Shown here one piece after another: positions 1-8,068 of a DNA stretch of 64,000 bases. The notes beneath the pieces were generated by a model. It ran no database searches. It was given only the letters and a program-made list of their open reading frames with translations, and was not told the DNA's origin. The stretch's first letter is position 1, and every line of letters begins with the position of its first letter. This DNA is from Chitinophagaceae bacterium. GTDB lineage: Bacteria > Bacteroidota > Bacteroidia > Chitinophagales > Chitinophagaceae. Location: NCBI GenBank assembly GCA_017307735.1, contig JAFKGR010000012.1, forward strand, positions 62,001 to 126,000. The letters are read 5' to 3'. Both the position numbers and the translations under genes were made by a program.

Positions 1-100
1 GGTAGAAGATCAGATCGTTGAGGATTTTTCTTGAACCAAAGGCTGATAAAGATACCAGGCAGGTGATGATAATGATTATTATTGTCAGAGATAAATGCAT
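1..100 (-). CDS. Rhomboid family intramembrane protease, N-terminal fragment
   Basis: Only the first 33 codons lie in the window. The gene reads leftward and is cut by the window edge. The fragment opens with a strongly hydrophobic helix (residues 3-21, rich in Ile, Leu and Thr), followed by Gly-Ser-Arg-Lys and a Leu-Ile-Phe-Tyr segment. This matches the start of Bacteroidota rhomboid serine proteases, which cleave membrane proteins within the bilayer. The catalytic Ser and His are not in view, so the call rests on resemblance of the N-terminus. It starts 26 bases downstream of rlmH on the same strand and is probably cotranscribed with it. Confidence 0.5.
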   Translation of the reverse strand, partial: MHLSLTIIIIIITCLVSLSAFGSRKILNDLIFY

Positions 101-126
101 AAAAAAGTTGCCAAACCTACAAAAAA

Positions 127-591
127 TCAGGAATGATGATATTTTTCATTTCTGATGATGGTGCACGCACGATAAATTTGCTCGGCGAGAATCAACCGCA
201 CTAATTGATGAGGAAAAGTTAATTCAGAAAGGCTCCAGATGAAATTGCATCTTTTCAATAAATGCTGATTCAATCCAAAAGCACCGCCAATAATAAAAAT
301 CAGGTTCTTTACACTTTGAATGGATTGTTTTTCAATAAAAGCTGCTAATGCCGGTGAAGTCATCTGTTTTCCGTGCTCGTCGAGGCCCACCAAAAAATCA
401 TCAGGGCCGATGTTTTTTAAAAGCAATTCTGATTCTGCCAGCATTTGTTCATGTTGATCAGTTATCTTTTTTGCCGGGAATATTTTCCATTCCAGCGGAT
501 AATAATGACCGATTCGGGCGGAGAAATCATCAATGGCTTTTTTGATTTGCGGATCATGTGGTTTCCCGATGGCACGGATAAATATTTTCAT
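127..591 (-). CDS. rlmH: 23S rRNA (pseudouridine-1915-N3)-methyltransferase RlmH
   Basis: The 154-residue protein has the usual RlmH length. It is a SPOUT-class, SAM-dependent methyltransferase that modifies pseudouridine 1915 in helix 69 of 23S rRNA on assembled ribosomes. Visible hallmarks are the N-terminal MKIFIRAIGK strand, the FIIGGAFG glycine-rich segment of the knotted SAM site (about residues 99-106), and the C-terminal LSELTFPHQLVR and LAEQIYRA motifs ending in the conserved Tyr-His-His. It lies 26 bases upstream of the rhomboid gene on the same strand. Confidence 0.95.
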   Translation of the reverse strand: MKIFIRAIGKPHDPQIKKAIDDFSARIGHYYPLEWKIFPAKKITDQHEQMLAESELLLKNIGPDDFLVGLDEHGKQMTSPALAAFIEKQSIQSVKNLIFIIGGAFGLNQHLLKRCNFIWSLSELTFPHQLVRLILAEQIYRACTIIRNEKYHHS

Positions 592-761
592 TTTTTGATT
601 TGAATAGAAGTTGCCAAGTTAATCTCAATCTTTATTTCATTAAAATATTTCCTTTGATCATTGTATAAGATTTGATTATTCTGATGAAGGGATTTTTTTT
701 ATTGAGGCAGAGCCTTTGAAATATTTGAAATAGTTTTAGCCATGAAAATAATCTTTTAAAA

Positions 762-1784
762 ATGCCCTTTAATTATTTTATCAAATGCTGTTTGCTTTTT
801 TTCTTTCTGAATTTTCCACCAACCACTTTTAACACGCGGAGGATTCAGCATGTCCGGGATTCTTTTGCAAAGGGTGCAGATGTCAGTTGGATTACAGAAA
901 TGGAAGACGGAGGTAGAAAGTTCTATAATAAAAACGGGCATCAGGAAGATATTTTCAAGATTCTGAAAGGACTTGGAATGAATACGGTCCGTTTCAGAAT
1001 TTGGGTAAACCCGGTAAATAAATACAATAGTATCAAAGATGTAATTTCAAAATGTAACCGTGCAAAAGCAGCAGGGATGCGCATCATGATAGATTTGCAT
1101 TACAGTGATTCGTGGGCTGACCCCGGGAAACAGACCATTCCGGCAGGTTGGGCAGGGCAGAATTTTTCAACTTTGAAAACCACTTTGTCAAATTACACTT
1201 CAGCAACTATGAATACCTTATTGCAATCGAAAATTACACCGGAGTGGGTTCAAATAGGCAATGAAACCAATGATGGAATGTTGTGGCCCGTTGGAAAAGC
1301 TTCGGTCAATATGAGCCATTTTGCTCAACTGGTTCAGGCTGGTTCAGAAGCCGTGAAATCAGTTTTTCCATCCGCAAAAATAATCATACATCTGTCTAAC
1401 GGTTATGATCACACGATGTATAGATGGATGTTTGACAGCCTTATGGCCAATCATGTTCATTGGGATGTGATTGGAATGTCGTTGTATCCATCCCCACCTA
1501 CATGGCAAACTTTGAATGAACAATGCCTCTCCAATATGAGAGACATGATTCAACGTTATGGCAAGGAAGTGATGGTTGTGGAATGTGGAATGAAATGGGA
1601 TCAGCCTTTGATTGCCAAACGATTTTTATCGGACCTGATTTACAAAGTAAAATCTCTTCCCAAACAAAAAGGTTTAGGTGTTTTGTATTGGGAGCCGGAA
1701 TCTTATAATCATTGGAAAGGATATAAACTCGGAGCTTTTAACGATTCAGGAAAGCCAACCAAAGCATTGGATGCGTTTAAATGA
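762..1784 (+). CDS. Secreted GH53 endo-beta-1,4-galactanase (arabinogalactanase)
   Basis: The 340-residue protein has a hydrophobic N-terminus (residues 5-20) that looks like a Sec signal, then a single GH53 domain. GH53 enzymes cut beta-1,4-galactan side chains of pectin with retention. The start of the barrel is marked by KGADVSWITEMEDGG (about 37-51), and VRFRIWVNP follows at about 76-84. The acid/base glutamate is probably Glu168 in QIGNETNDG and the nucleophile Glu274 in VVECG. An earlier ATG near 741 reaches a stop after five codons, so ATG 762 is taken as the start. It stands alone: no SusCD pair or other galactan enzyme adjoins it, and the next gene is 212 bases away. Confidence 0.9.
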   Translation: MPFNYFIKCCLLFFFLNFPPTTFNTRRIQHVRDSFAKGADVSWITEMEDGGRKFYNKNGHQEDIFKILKGLGMNTVRFRIWVNPVNKYNSIKDVISKCNRAKAAGMRIMIDLHYSDSWADPGKQTIPAGWAGQNFSTLKTTLSNYTSATMNTLLQSKITPEWVQIGNETNDGMLWPVGKASVNMSHFAQLVQAGSEAVKSVFPSAKIIIHLSNGYDHTMYRWMFDSLMANHVHWDVIGMSLYPSPPTWQTLNEQCLSNMRDMIQRYGKEVMVVECGMKWDQPLIAKRFLSDLIYKVKSLPKQKGLGVLYWEPESYNHWKGYKLGAFNDSGKPTKALDAFK

Positions 1785-1996
1785 AAACAGAAATTGTAAA
1801 TTTTTGTTTCCGGATATTGAGAAGATGAATAAATGATATCCGTTTCCGGAACTGAATGACCGCTATGAAAGGTCTGAAAAATCATTGAATTAACCAATGA
1901 TCTGAATTGTGATTTCAGAAGTAGATTTTAAAAAAAATAACATAACTCAAACAGATAAATCAGTTTTCATTCAGTTTATTCTACAAGCTTTGTGTT

Positions 1997-4510
1997 ATGT
2001 TAAAGATGTTGTGTTTTGCCATTTGCACATTTTTAAGTAATTCAGTTTTCTCTCAAACAAATTATTTAATCTCAGGCAAAATCACGGATAAGACAAATGG
2101 CAAATCTCTTGTAAACGCAACAGTACATTTACGGGGAAGCAAATTCAGCACCCTGTCGGGGTCAGACGGATCATTTTATTTAAACACTTCTCAATGGTAT
2201 GACACACTCGAAGTGACCAGTGTTGGATTTTCCCCGGTGATTTTGATTTTGAATCCGAAACATTACACCGGTCTTAATCTCGAAATGTCTTCCAGTCCGA
2301 CCCAGCTTCAGGGCGTTGTCGTTGATCTGTTCAGGAAGCCCGGAAAGCCTTTCATGGAGAAAGTTATTGAAGCCAAAAAGCAAAATAATCCTGCGCGGTT
2401 TCGGAGTTATCATTATGAAAGATATACAAGAAATGAACTGGATGTAGATAACCTTGATTTTCAGAAAGCAAAGGGAAAGGGATTCAAAAGCATTTTACTA
2501 AAAACCTATTCTGATGTGGATTCCAATGCGAAAACTGACAAAGAATTACCTGTTTATTTTGATGAAACGATCGCCCGGGTTTTCCATTCCACATCGCCGC
2601 GGATCGATGATGAAATCGTAACCGCAAAAAAGAATCTCGGTTTAAAAACCGATGTTTTATTCAGGAACCTGGATAAGTTTTCTTTTTATTTCAATATCTA
2701 TGAAAACTGGATTCCGATATTTAATCAAACCTATGCAAGCCCGCTCAATGAACATGCGTTTGAATATTACAACTTTTATGAGGGCGATACAACCGTAGTG
2801 GGGGATATTACAATCCGGGAGGTAAGATTTACCCCAAAAAGAAATTATGAAAAAGCGTTCAGCGGAGTGTTGTGGATTGATGAAAACAGCCTCGCAGTGC
2901 AATCGTTTGTTATGCATCTGGCCAAAAATGATAATTTGAATTTTGTGAAGGATATCAGTTATTCCCAAAGTTATCAATTGGTTTACGACAGCATTTCAGA
3001 TAAGATGGTTTATATGCCGGAGAAATATATTTCAGATGTAAAATTTGAAAGTGGTCTTGACTTGTTGGGGATACCGGTTTCTGAAAATAAAAATTCAGTA
3101 AAGTTTGTTTTCAAAAATACGACTGTCCTGGCAAAGATGTATTTGAATACCGGGTCACCTTCCGACATCCTGAGTAATCTGATTAAGAAGGAACATCCGG
3201 TTGACGTGGACAAAACGGATGAATACTGGTCTGAAAACCGGCCGGACTCCCTGACCCTGCATGAAAAGAATATTTATAAAATGGTGGATTCGCTGCAGGA
3301 AAACCGCAGATTTCAACGGGATTTAAAATTAATCGCCTTTGCAGGTTCGGGAATGTGGAATTTTGGAAATCTGTTTAGCGCCGGCCCCTATTCTTTGTTT
3401 CTGAGTAATAACGTGCTTGAAGGCTGGCGTTTCAGGGTTGGGCTTTGGACGATGCCGGGAATCAGTAAACGGATAAACATTTTTGGCTATGGGGCGTATG
3501 GCACAAAAGACCATATTATGAAAGGACTGGTGGGTTTGAAATACGTTTGGAGTGAAACCCATTGGTCCAAAACCACAATTTCGTATAGCGGCGATTATGA
3601 TTTTATTGTCAACCAGGATGATGAACTGGATAAAGACAATCTTATCAATACCGTGTTAAGAAAAAATATTCCTTTTTCAAGAGTCTTCATAAAGCAGGCA
3701 TTGATCCGGCATGAACAATATATAACACATAATTTATCAACGGAGGCTCAGGCATCGTATGAAGAAATTATTCCAGATTTTATTTTTCGTTTTCGCCCTA
3801 TTAATCCTGCTACTGATAAACCTTATGACAGCTTGTTTTCTTCAAAGCTTCCGGTGGCATCTGCTTCAATTGGGTTCAGATATGTAAAGAACGAACCTTT
3901 TACGGTTTTCAATTACGATTATATCAGGCACCGTGTTTACACGCCGGTATTGTTTGCCAGATATACTTTTGGGATCGAACTGAATAATGCACAGTTTAGT
4001 TTCAATAAATTGGAAATGGGAGTTGAACAATATTTGCGGGTGCCTCCCAAAATGTTGTTTTATTACAGATTAGAGGCGGGTAAGATATTTGGTACCCTGC
4101 CATATCTTTTATTGCATATCCCTGCCGGAAATGAATATTATGTAGCAAGCAAGTACGAATTCAATACCATGAATCCTTATGAATTTGCTTCCGACAGGTA
4201 TGTAAGTCTTCACACCAGATTTACATTTGGGGGGTTATTGCTTGATAAAATTCCTTTGGTCAGAAAGCTCGGATGGCGCGAAAGGATTTCATTTAACAGT
4301 TATTGGGGAGATATGACAAACGCAAATATTCAATATAACAAAGGAGAACATTTTAAACTTATCGGCAATGTACCTTTTATGGAGGCAGGCGCAGGAATAG
4401 AGAATATTTTTCATCTTCTCAGCATTGAATACTTCCGCCGGTTGAATTATCTGAACCATCACAATGCACAAAGAGGCGGTGTTTACCTGGGAATGACATT
4501 GAACTTTTAA
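1997..4510 (+). CDS. DUF5686 outer-membrane protein with carboxypeptidase-regulatory-like domain
   Basis: The 837-residue protein has a signal peptide (cleavage near residue 20). A CarboxypepD_reg-like beta-sandwich follows (about 22-105, starting YLISGKITDKTNGKSL), then a long region typical of the DUF5686 family. The C-terminal half has alternating aromatic and polar strands and ends in a Phe-terminated strand (GMTLNF), as in outer-membrane beta-barrels. The family is widespread in Bacteroidota and its function is not established. It is related in layout to TonB-dependent receptors but shows no clear plug domain. Its context (GH53 upstream, a convergent two-component system downstream) does not indicate a role. 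Confidence 0.8.
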   Translation: MLKMLCFAICTFLSNSVFSQTNYLISGKITDKTNGKSLVNATVHLRGSKFSTLSGSDGSFYLNTSQWYDTLEVTSVGFSPVILILNPKHYTGLNLEMSSSPTQLQGVVVDLFRKPGKPFMEKVIEAKKQNNPARFRSYHYERYTRNELDVDNLDFQKAKGKGFKSILLKTYSDVDSNAKTDKELPVYFDETIARVFHSTSPRIDDEIVTAKKNLGLKTDVLFRNLDKFSFYFNIYENWIPIFNQTYASPLNEHAFEYYNFYEGDTTVVGDITIREVRFTPKRNYEKAFSGVLWIDENSLAVQSFVMHLAKNDNLNFVKDISYSQSYQLVYDSISDKMVYMPEKYISDVKFESGLDLLGIPVSENKNSVKFVFKNTTVLAKMYLNTGSPSDILSNLIKKEHPVDVDKTDEYWSENRPDSLTLHEKNIYKMVDSLQENRRFQRDLKLIAFAGSGMWNFGNLFSAGPYSLFLSNNVLEGWRFRVGLWTMPGISKRINIFGYGAYGTKDHIMKGLVGLKYVWSETHWSKTTISYSGDYDFIVNQDDELDKDNLINTVLRKNIPFSRVFIKQALIRHEQYITHNLSTEAQASYEEIIPDFIFRFRPINPATDKPYDSLFSSKLPVASASIGFRYVKNEPFTVFNYDYIRHRVYTPVLFARYTFGIELNNAQFSFNKLEMGVEQYLRVPPKMLFYYRLEAGKIFGTLPYLLLHIPAGNEYYVASKYEFNTMNPYEFASDRYVSLHTRFTFGGLLLDKIPLVRKLGWRERISFNSYWGDMTNANIQYNKGEHFKLIGNVPFMEAGAGIENIFHLLSIEYFRRLNYLNHHNAQRGGVYLGMTLNF

Positions 4511-4572
4511 ATTGATTTTAGGAAAGTGGAACTAATGGGATATCCAATCAATTAATTGAAGATTTTTGGTAT

Positions 4573-5883
4573 TCAGATATCATTTCTGATATCAGCGGAT
4601 ACAGATTCATTTTCAGAAAGAATATCTTTTTGAAAAAAACAAATGATGAAACAATGTGAATTATCTGTGTATTGATAGTTTATTTGGGCATTGTGTATGG
4701 AAGCAATCTTTGAAGCAATTTCCAATCCTATTCCCGTACCAGGTTTTTGATTGTTTTGTTTTTGAAATCTTACAAACAATTTTTCTTTGTTGAGGCTTCC
4801 TTCTTCTGCGGAATTACAGATTGTAATTTCAGTATTGTCTGAAATAATATTTACCCGCGAATGGCTGGCAGAATGAAGAATTGCATTTTTCAAAAGATTG
4901 CCTGTCATAATATCGAATAAATATTTATTCCCTTTAATGGTTGCATCTCCTTTTGTCTCCAAAACCATTTTGATATTCTTCTGCACGGCAAAGTCTTCAA
5001 ATTGATGTACACAGCTTTTTACAGACTGCTGAAGATGTATGTCATCTTTTGTGAGAAACTGATTATTTTCAATTTTGGTAAGAAGCAACAAGGTCTGGTT
5101 CATTTTTTTCATTTGCAAACCTGAGTTGTAGGCGGAGTTAATAAGTTCTGCCTGTTCTTCATTGATCGGAGAGGTTTGCATTAGAAGTTCCAGCTTGCCA
5201 AGAATAATGGAAAGGGGAGTCTGGAGTTCATGAGAAGCGTTTTCTGTAAATTCCTTTTGTGAATTGTAAAGTGCAACTGCCTTTTTACTGAGAATTTCGA
5301 GAGAGGTATTTAAATCATAAAATTCCTGGATGTCGGAGCGGGGCAATTGTAGAGTTTTCCTGCTGTTGATGCTGAAGGATTTTAATTTTCCGACTGTATC
5401 GTAAAAGGGCTTCCATATTTTGTGAGAGAGGCTTCTGTTGATCAGGTAAAGGCCTGTCAGCAGTACAATTAAAAGCCCAACCTGAATCCCGATTATCGAT
5501 TGGATGAGATCGGTATTTTCGATGAGTGATTTCCTGATATGAATAAAGTAATTTCTGCCATTTACATTTCTGACACTTTCTAAAATACGATAGGTAACAT
5601 TTTCCTGGTCGTCCTGAATAAAAATATTGCGTGATGATAACCGGGCTGGAGACACAGGTTGGTTGGTGAGCGTTATCCTGATATTGTCATTAAAAGAATT
5701 GTATTGTGCTACAGGCTTTTTAGCAAGTACTTTCAGAATTGCTTCTTCATGTTGTTGCAGGGATTCGTCAACACTATTAAAAATTGCATGCTGCAGGATC
5801 ACATAAAAAACCGGAATGGATACAATGAGAGCTATAAATGAAAATAATAGGTAACGAAGTGATATTTTACTAACTAATTTCAA
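4573..5883 (-). CDS. Sensor histidine kinase
   Basis: The 436-residue protein has two membrane helices (about 11-30 and 127-148) enclosing a periplasmic sensor segment of roughly 95 residues with no recognised domain. A cytoplasmic linker follows, then HisKA with the phospho-accepting His218 in the motif ENASHELQTPL. An HATPase_c domain has an N-box (NLLKNAILHSA) and a G-box (GTGIGLEIA). The ligand cannot be read from the sequence. Its start overlaps the stop of the response regulator gene upstream by four bases, so the pair is translationally coupled. The partner at 5880-6554 is the obvious phosphoacceptor. Confidence 0.93.
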   Translation of the reverse strand: MKLVSKISLRYLLFSFIALIVSIPVFYVILQHAIFNSVDESLQQHEEAILKVLAKKPVAQYNSFNDNIRITLTNQPVSPARLSSRNIFIQDDQENVTYRILESVRNVNGRNYFIHIRKSLIENTDLIQSIIGIQVGLLIVLLTGLYLINRSLSHKIWKPFYDTVGKLKSFSINSRKTLQLPRSDIQEFYDLNTSLEILSKKAVALYNSQKEFTENASHELQTPLSIILGKLELLMQTSPINEEQAELINSAYNSGLQMKKMNQTLLLLTKIENNQFLTKDDIHLQQSVKSCVHQFEDFAVQKNIKMVLETKGDATIKGNKYLFDIMTGNLLKNAILHSASHSRVNIISDNTEITICNSAEEGSLNKEKLFVRFQKQNNQKPGTGIGLEIASKIASIHNAQINYQYTDNSHCFIICFFQKDILSENESVSADIRNDI

Positions 5884-6554
5884 ACTGTAAATTTATAACC
5901 CATGCCATAAACGGACTTGATATATTCGCCGACGCCGGCCTCAGTGAGTTTCTTTTTCAGATTTTTCATGTGAGCATAAAGGAAGTCAAAGTTATCGAAC
6001 AAATCGACCTCACCATTTGAAATATGTTCTGCGATGGCATTTTTTGTAAGTACCCTGTTTTTGTTAATTCCCAGGTACAAAAGCAAATCATACTCCTTTC
6101 GGGTCAGATTTAAATATTTATTTCCGACACAAATCGTGCGTGCCACAGTGTCGATAACCAGATCATTTAAAATGATGGTTTTGTTTCCGTCAAGCCTTCT
6201 GCGGCGGATAACTGCTCCGATTCTTGCCCTTAATTCTGAAAGATGAAAAGGTTTGACGAGGTAATCATCTGCTCCCATATTTAACCCCTCAATTCTGTCT
6301 TCAATTGAGTTTTTTGCTGAGATGATAATAACTCCATCGGTTTTTTTATTGGCTTTCAATTCCTTCAATACATTCAATCCGTTTCCGTCGGGAAGAGAGA
6401 TGTCGAGCAGGATACAATCATAGTCATAGCTTTCAACTTTACTGATAGCTGTTTTAAAGTCGGGCGCTATTTCACACAAATAATTTTCCTCTTTCAGGTA
6501 ACTAATTATGTTTTTGCAAAGCTCTTTTTCGTCTTCAACCAACAAGAGTTTCAT
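5880..6554 (-). CDS. OmpR/PhoB-family response regulator
   Basis: The 224-residue protein has a receiver domain followed by a winged-helix DNA-binding domain. The acidic pocket is Glu7/Asp8, the phosphorylated residue is Asp51 (LLDISLPDGNG), the switch residue is in the IIISA strand, and Lys101 lies in the KPF motif. The C-terminal domain contains LTRKEYDLLLYL and ends with KSVYGMGYKFTV, the usual OmpR-type wing. It is the first gene of a two-gene operon with the kinase. A tandem repeat of ten bases at 11-base spacing lies just upstream at 6585-6605 and may be its own binding site. Confidence 0.95.
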   Translation of the reverse strand: MKLLLVEDEKELCKNIISYLKEENYLCEIAPDFKTAISKVESYDYDCILLDISLPDGNGLNVLKELKANKKTDGVIIISAKNSIEDRIEGLNMGADDYLVKPFHLSELRARIGAVIRRRRLDGNKTIILNDLVIDTVARTICVGNKYLNLTRKEYDLLLYLGINKNRVLTKNAIAEHISNGEVDLFDNFDFLYAHMKNLKKKLTEAGVGEYIKSVYGMGYKFTV

Positions 6555-6584
6555 TTAAATCAGTTTGAGTAAAATAACCACTTA

Positions 6585-6605
6585 ATTCTGAAAATATTCT
6601 GAAAA
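6585..6605 (-). promoter_or_regulatory. Tandem direct repeat, candidate response-regulator operator
   Basis: The ten-base word ATTCTGAAAA occurs at 6585-6594 and again at 6596-6605, a spacing of 11 bases, about 31 bases before the response regulator start. OmpR/PhoB-family regulators typically bind tandem repeats spaced by one helical turn as a head-to-tail dimer, so autoregulation is a reasonable inference. Binding itself is not shown by the sequence. Confidence 0.45.
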
Positions 6606-6728
6606 AAATGGCGGATTGATTTTGCTTTAATCCCTATTTGTGTTACGGATTTGTTATCATGAAAAATATTATAAACGGTCAGGCGCGGATGCTGGATCAT
6701 AAATTGACTATTTAAAAAAGAGTTGCGT

Positions 6729-6778
6729 GTAACCCTGAAATTCCGACCGATGGTCGGGATGCTCTATTGGGTTGAGCT
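6729..6778 (-). pseudogene. tRNA-Arg-like fragment fused to the 3' end of the GIY-YIG gene
   Basis: Read on the minus strand, this has a D-arm-like GCTC-loop-GAGC, then the palindrome TCCCGACC-ATC-GGTCGGA, then an acceptor-like tail TTTCAGGGTTACA that resembles TTTCGGGGTCACA of the copy at 7566-7654. The 5' acceptor strand and the T arm are missing. The stop codon of the GIY-YIG gene (6764-6766) and its last four sense codons lie inside the D-arm portion. It is the fourth tRNA-Arg-like module in this patch. Confidence 0.6.
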
Positions 6779-7027
6779 GTTATTTGAAATAAGTTCTTTA
6801 ATTCTGAGGGAACTTTTCCATTTTTTAATAATCATTTCTCTTTTACGGGCCAGAGGATAAGAATCAAATTTTTCAGCATAAACGATAATCCAATCTTTTG
6901 CTTTGCCGGTAAAGCCCTTGTGATCGCTCAGGTGCTGTAAAAGTCTGAATTGTGGAGTAAGACTTGTGGAGCCAACATAAAACTTGTTTAAAGATTCAGA
7001 AAATAATATGTACAGGAAGGCTTGCAT
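6764..7027 (-). CDS. Small GIY-YIG nuclease
   Basis: The 87-residue protein is a single GIY-YIG nuclease domain. The GIY strand is Leu5-Tyr6-Ile7 and the YIG strand is Tyr17-Val18-Gly19. The conserved Arg is Arg28 and the metal-binding Glu is Glu64 in ARKREMIIKKW. These small proteins are common in Bacteroidota and belong with UvrC/homing-type nucleases; their substrates are mostly unknown. ATG 7027 is chosen because an upstream extension in the same frame reads straight through tRNA-Arg. The gene begins 49 bases downstream of the tRNA 3' end. Its last codons and TAG stop lie inside a tRNA-like fragment. Remnants of its first nine codons recur at 7490-7516 and 7994-8020. Confidence 0.85.
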   Translation of the reverse strand: MQAFLYILFSESLNKFYVGSTSLTPQFRLLQHLSDHKGFTGKAKDWIIVYAEKFDSYPLARKREMIIKKWKSSLRIKELISNNSSTQ

Positions 7028-7042
7028 GATAAAGAAAGTGAA

Positions 7043-7066
7043 ACCCTGTCCGGTGAAGGGCAGGGT
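7043..7066 (-). terminator. Hairpin after tRNA-Arg, likely terminator
   Basis: On the minus strand, ACCCTG (7066-7061) pairs with CAGGGT (7048-7043), with extra inner pairs and a loop containing TTCACC. A T-rich run (TTTCACTTTCTTT) follows. It lies between the tRNA 3' end and the nuclease start. In the repeat copies the 3' arm has changed from CAGGGT to CAAAGT, which breaks the stem. Confidence 0.5.
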
Positions 7067-7076
7067 AAGCTGTTTG

Positions 7077-7150
7077 TGACCCCGATAGGATTCAAACCTA
7101 TAACCTTTTGATCCGTAGTCAAATGCTCTATTCAATTGAGCTACGGGGCC
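7077..7150 (-). tRNA. tRNA-Arg (anticodon ACG)
   Basis: The 74-base cloverleaf folds completely. The acceptor GGCCCCG pairs with CGGGGTC (one G-T pair) and the discriminator is A. The D stem is GCTC/GAGC. The anticodon stem is TTTGA/TCAAA with loop CTACGGA, giving anticodon ACG. The T stem is ATAGG/CCTAT with loop TTTGAAT. The 3' CCA is not encoded. As an ACG tRNA it would be read as ICG after deamination and decode CGU, CGC and CGA. It is the only intact copy in a patch of tRNA-Arg-derived sequences. Confidence 0.93.
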
Positions 7151-7177
7151 ATTTCTCCTTTTCTGTTGAAAGGAGCG

Positions 7178-7185
7178 CAAAAATA
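7178..7185 (-). promoter_or_regulatory. -7 box of the tRNA-Arg promoter
   Basis: The minus strand reads TATTTTTG, an exact match to the Bacteroidota -7 consensus TAnnTTTG, 27 bases before the tRNA 5' end. No clear -33 TTTG was found. The same box is intact in the third repeat unit but has lost its final G (TATTTTTA) in the second. Confidence 0.45.
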
Positions 7186-7210
7186 GCAAAATATTTTCTC
7201 CTTTCTTTCT

Positions 7211-7244
7211 ACTTTGGAATGAAATCAATATTTCACTCCAAAGT
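7211..7244. repeat. Inverted repeat upstream of the tRNA, present in all three units
   Basis: ACTTTGGAATGAAAT and ATTTCACTCCAAAGT form two 15-base arms around a four-base loop, with a single G-T pair. Exact equivalents lie at 7715-7748 and 8218-8251. The hairpin is upstream of the tRNA promoter in each unit. It could be a transcription terminator or a structural part of the repeated element; neither strand has a strong T run directly after it. Confidence 0.6.
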
Positions 7245-7489
7245 TCTGATCATAAATGGCGGGTTGATATGTTATTGACAGGAATTAAGGATCCGGACCA
7301 TGTTCCGGACAAAATCATTTTACACCCTGAAAATTAGATTATGTTGTTGAATTCAAAATTCCAATATTTATACCGATAGGATATCCGTAATAGTCCAATA
7401 AAATTGGCCTAAATGGCTATCACATTTCCAATTTTCGAGACAGCCGGTATAATACCAATGATTTATGGGCTATAATAAAATTCATTTTG

Positions 7490-7516
7490 GTATAATACGT
7501 TCAGGGAGGCGTTCAA
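7490..7516 (-). pseudogene. Remnant of GIY-YIG gene 5' end (second unit)
   Basis: Read on the minus strand from 7516, nine codons give L-N-A-S-L-N-V-L-Y, aligned without gaps to M-Q-A-F-L-Y-I-L-F at the start of the intact nuclease. It sits at the same distance downstream of the tRNA-like copy as the real gene does from tRNA-Arg. Beyond this point the coding sequence is absent. Confidence 0.55.
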
Positions 7517-7565
7517 AATAAAGAAATAAAAACTTTGTCTGGTGAAGAGCAGGGTAAGATTTTTG

Positions 7566-7654
7566 TGACCCCGAAATCACGGCCTTTGGTCGGGAAAACC
7601 TATAACCTTCCCGACCGATGGTCGGGATGCTCTATTCAATTGAGCTACGGGGCC
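7566..7654 (-). pseudogene. tRNA-Arg pseudogene with palindromes in place of anticodon and T arms
   Basis: The 89-base copy keeps the acceptor (GGCCCCG with CGGGGTCA) and D arm of the intact tRNA. The anticodon arm is replaced by TCCCGACC-ATC-GGTCGGGA, an eight-base stem with a three-base loop. The 3' half of the T arm is replaced by a second, less perfect inverted repeat (CCCGACC-AAA-GGCCGTG). No arginine anticodon remains. Its upstream -7 box is also damaged. Confidence 0.75.
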
Positions 7655-7993
7655 ATTTCTCCTTTTCTGTTGAAAGGAGCGTAAAAATAGCAAAATATTT
7701 TCTCCTTTTTTTCTACTTTGGAATGAAATCAATATTTCACTCCAAAGTTCTGATCATTAATGGCGGGTTGATATGTTATTGACAGGAATTAAGGATCCGG
7801 ACCATGTTCCCGCCAAAATCATTTTACACTCTGAAAATTAGATTATGATGTTGAATTCAAAATTCCAATATTTATACCGATAGGATATCCGTAATAGTCC
7901 AATAAAATTGGCCTAAACGGCTATCACATTTTCAATTTTCGAGACAGACGGTATAATACCAATGATTTATGGGCTATAATAAAATTCATTTTG

Positions 7994-8020
7994 GTATAAT
8001 ATGTTCAGGGAGGCGTTTAA
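7994..8020 (-). pseudogene. Remnant of GIY-YIG gene 5' end (third unit)
   Basis: On the minus strand from 8020, nine codons read L-N-A-S-L-N-I-L-Y, matching the remnant at 7490-7516 and the start of the intact nuclease (M-Q-A-F-L-Y-I-L-F). The start codon has become TTA and no further coding sequence follows. Confidence 0.55.
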
Positions 8021-8068
8021 AATAAAGAAATAAAAACTTTGTCTGGTGAAGAGCAGGGTAGTTGATTG

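Noticed and set aside
6764..7228. A 154-codon frame that joins the GIY-YIG protein to an N-terminal extension
   Set aside because: The extension reads through the intact tRNA-Arg (7077-7150) and its promoter. Residues such as GPVAQLNRAF are a translation of tRNA. The nuclease domain begins at ATG 7027.
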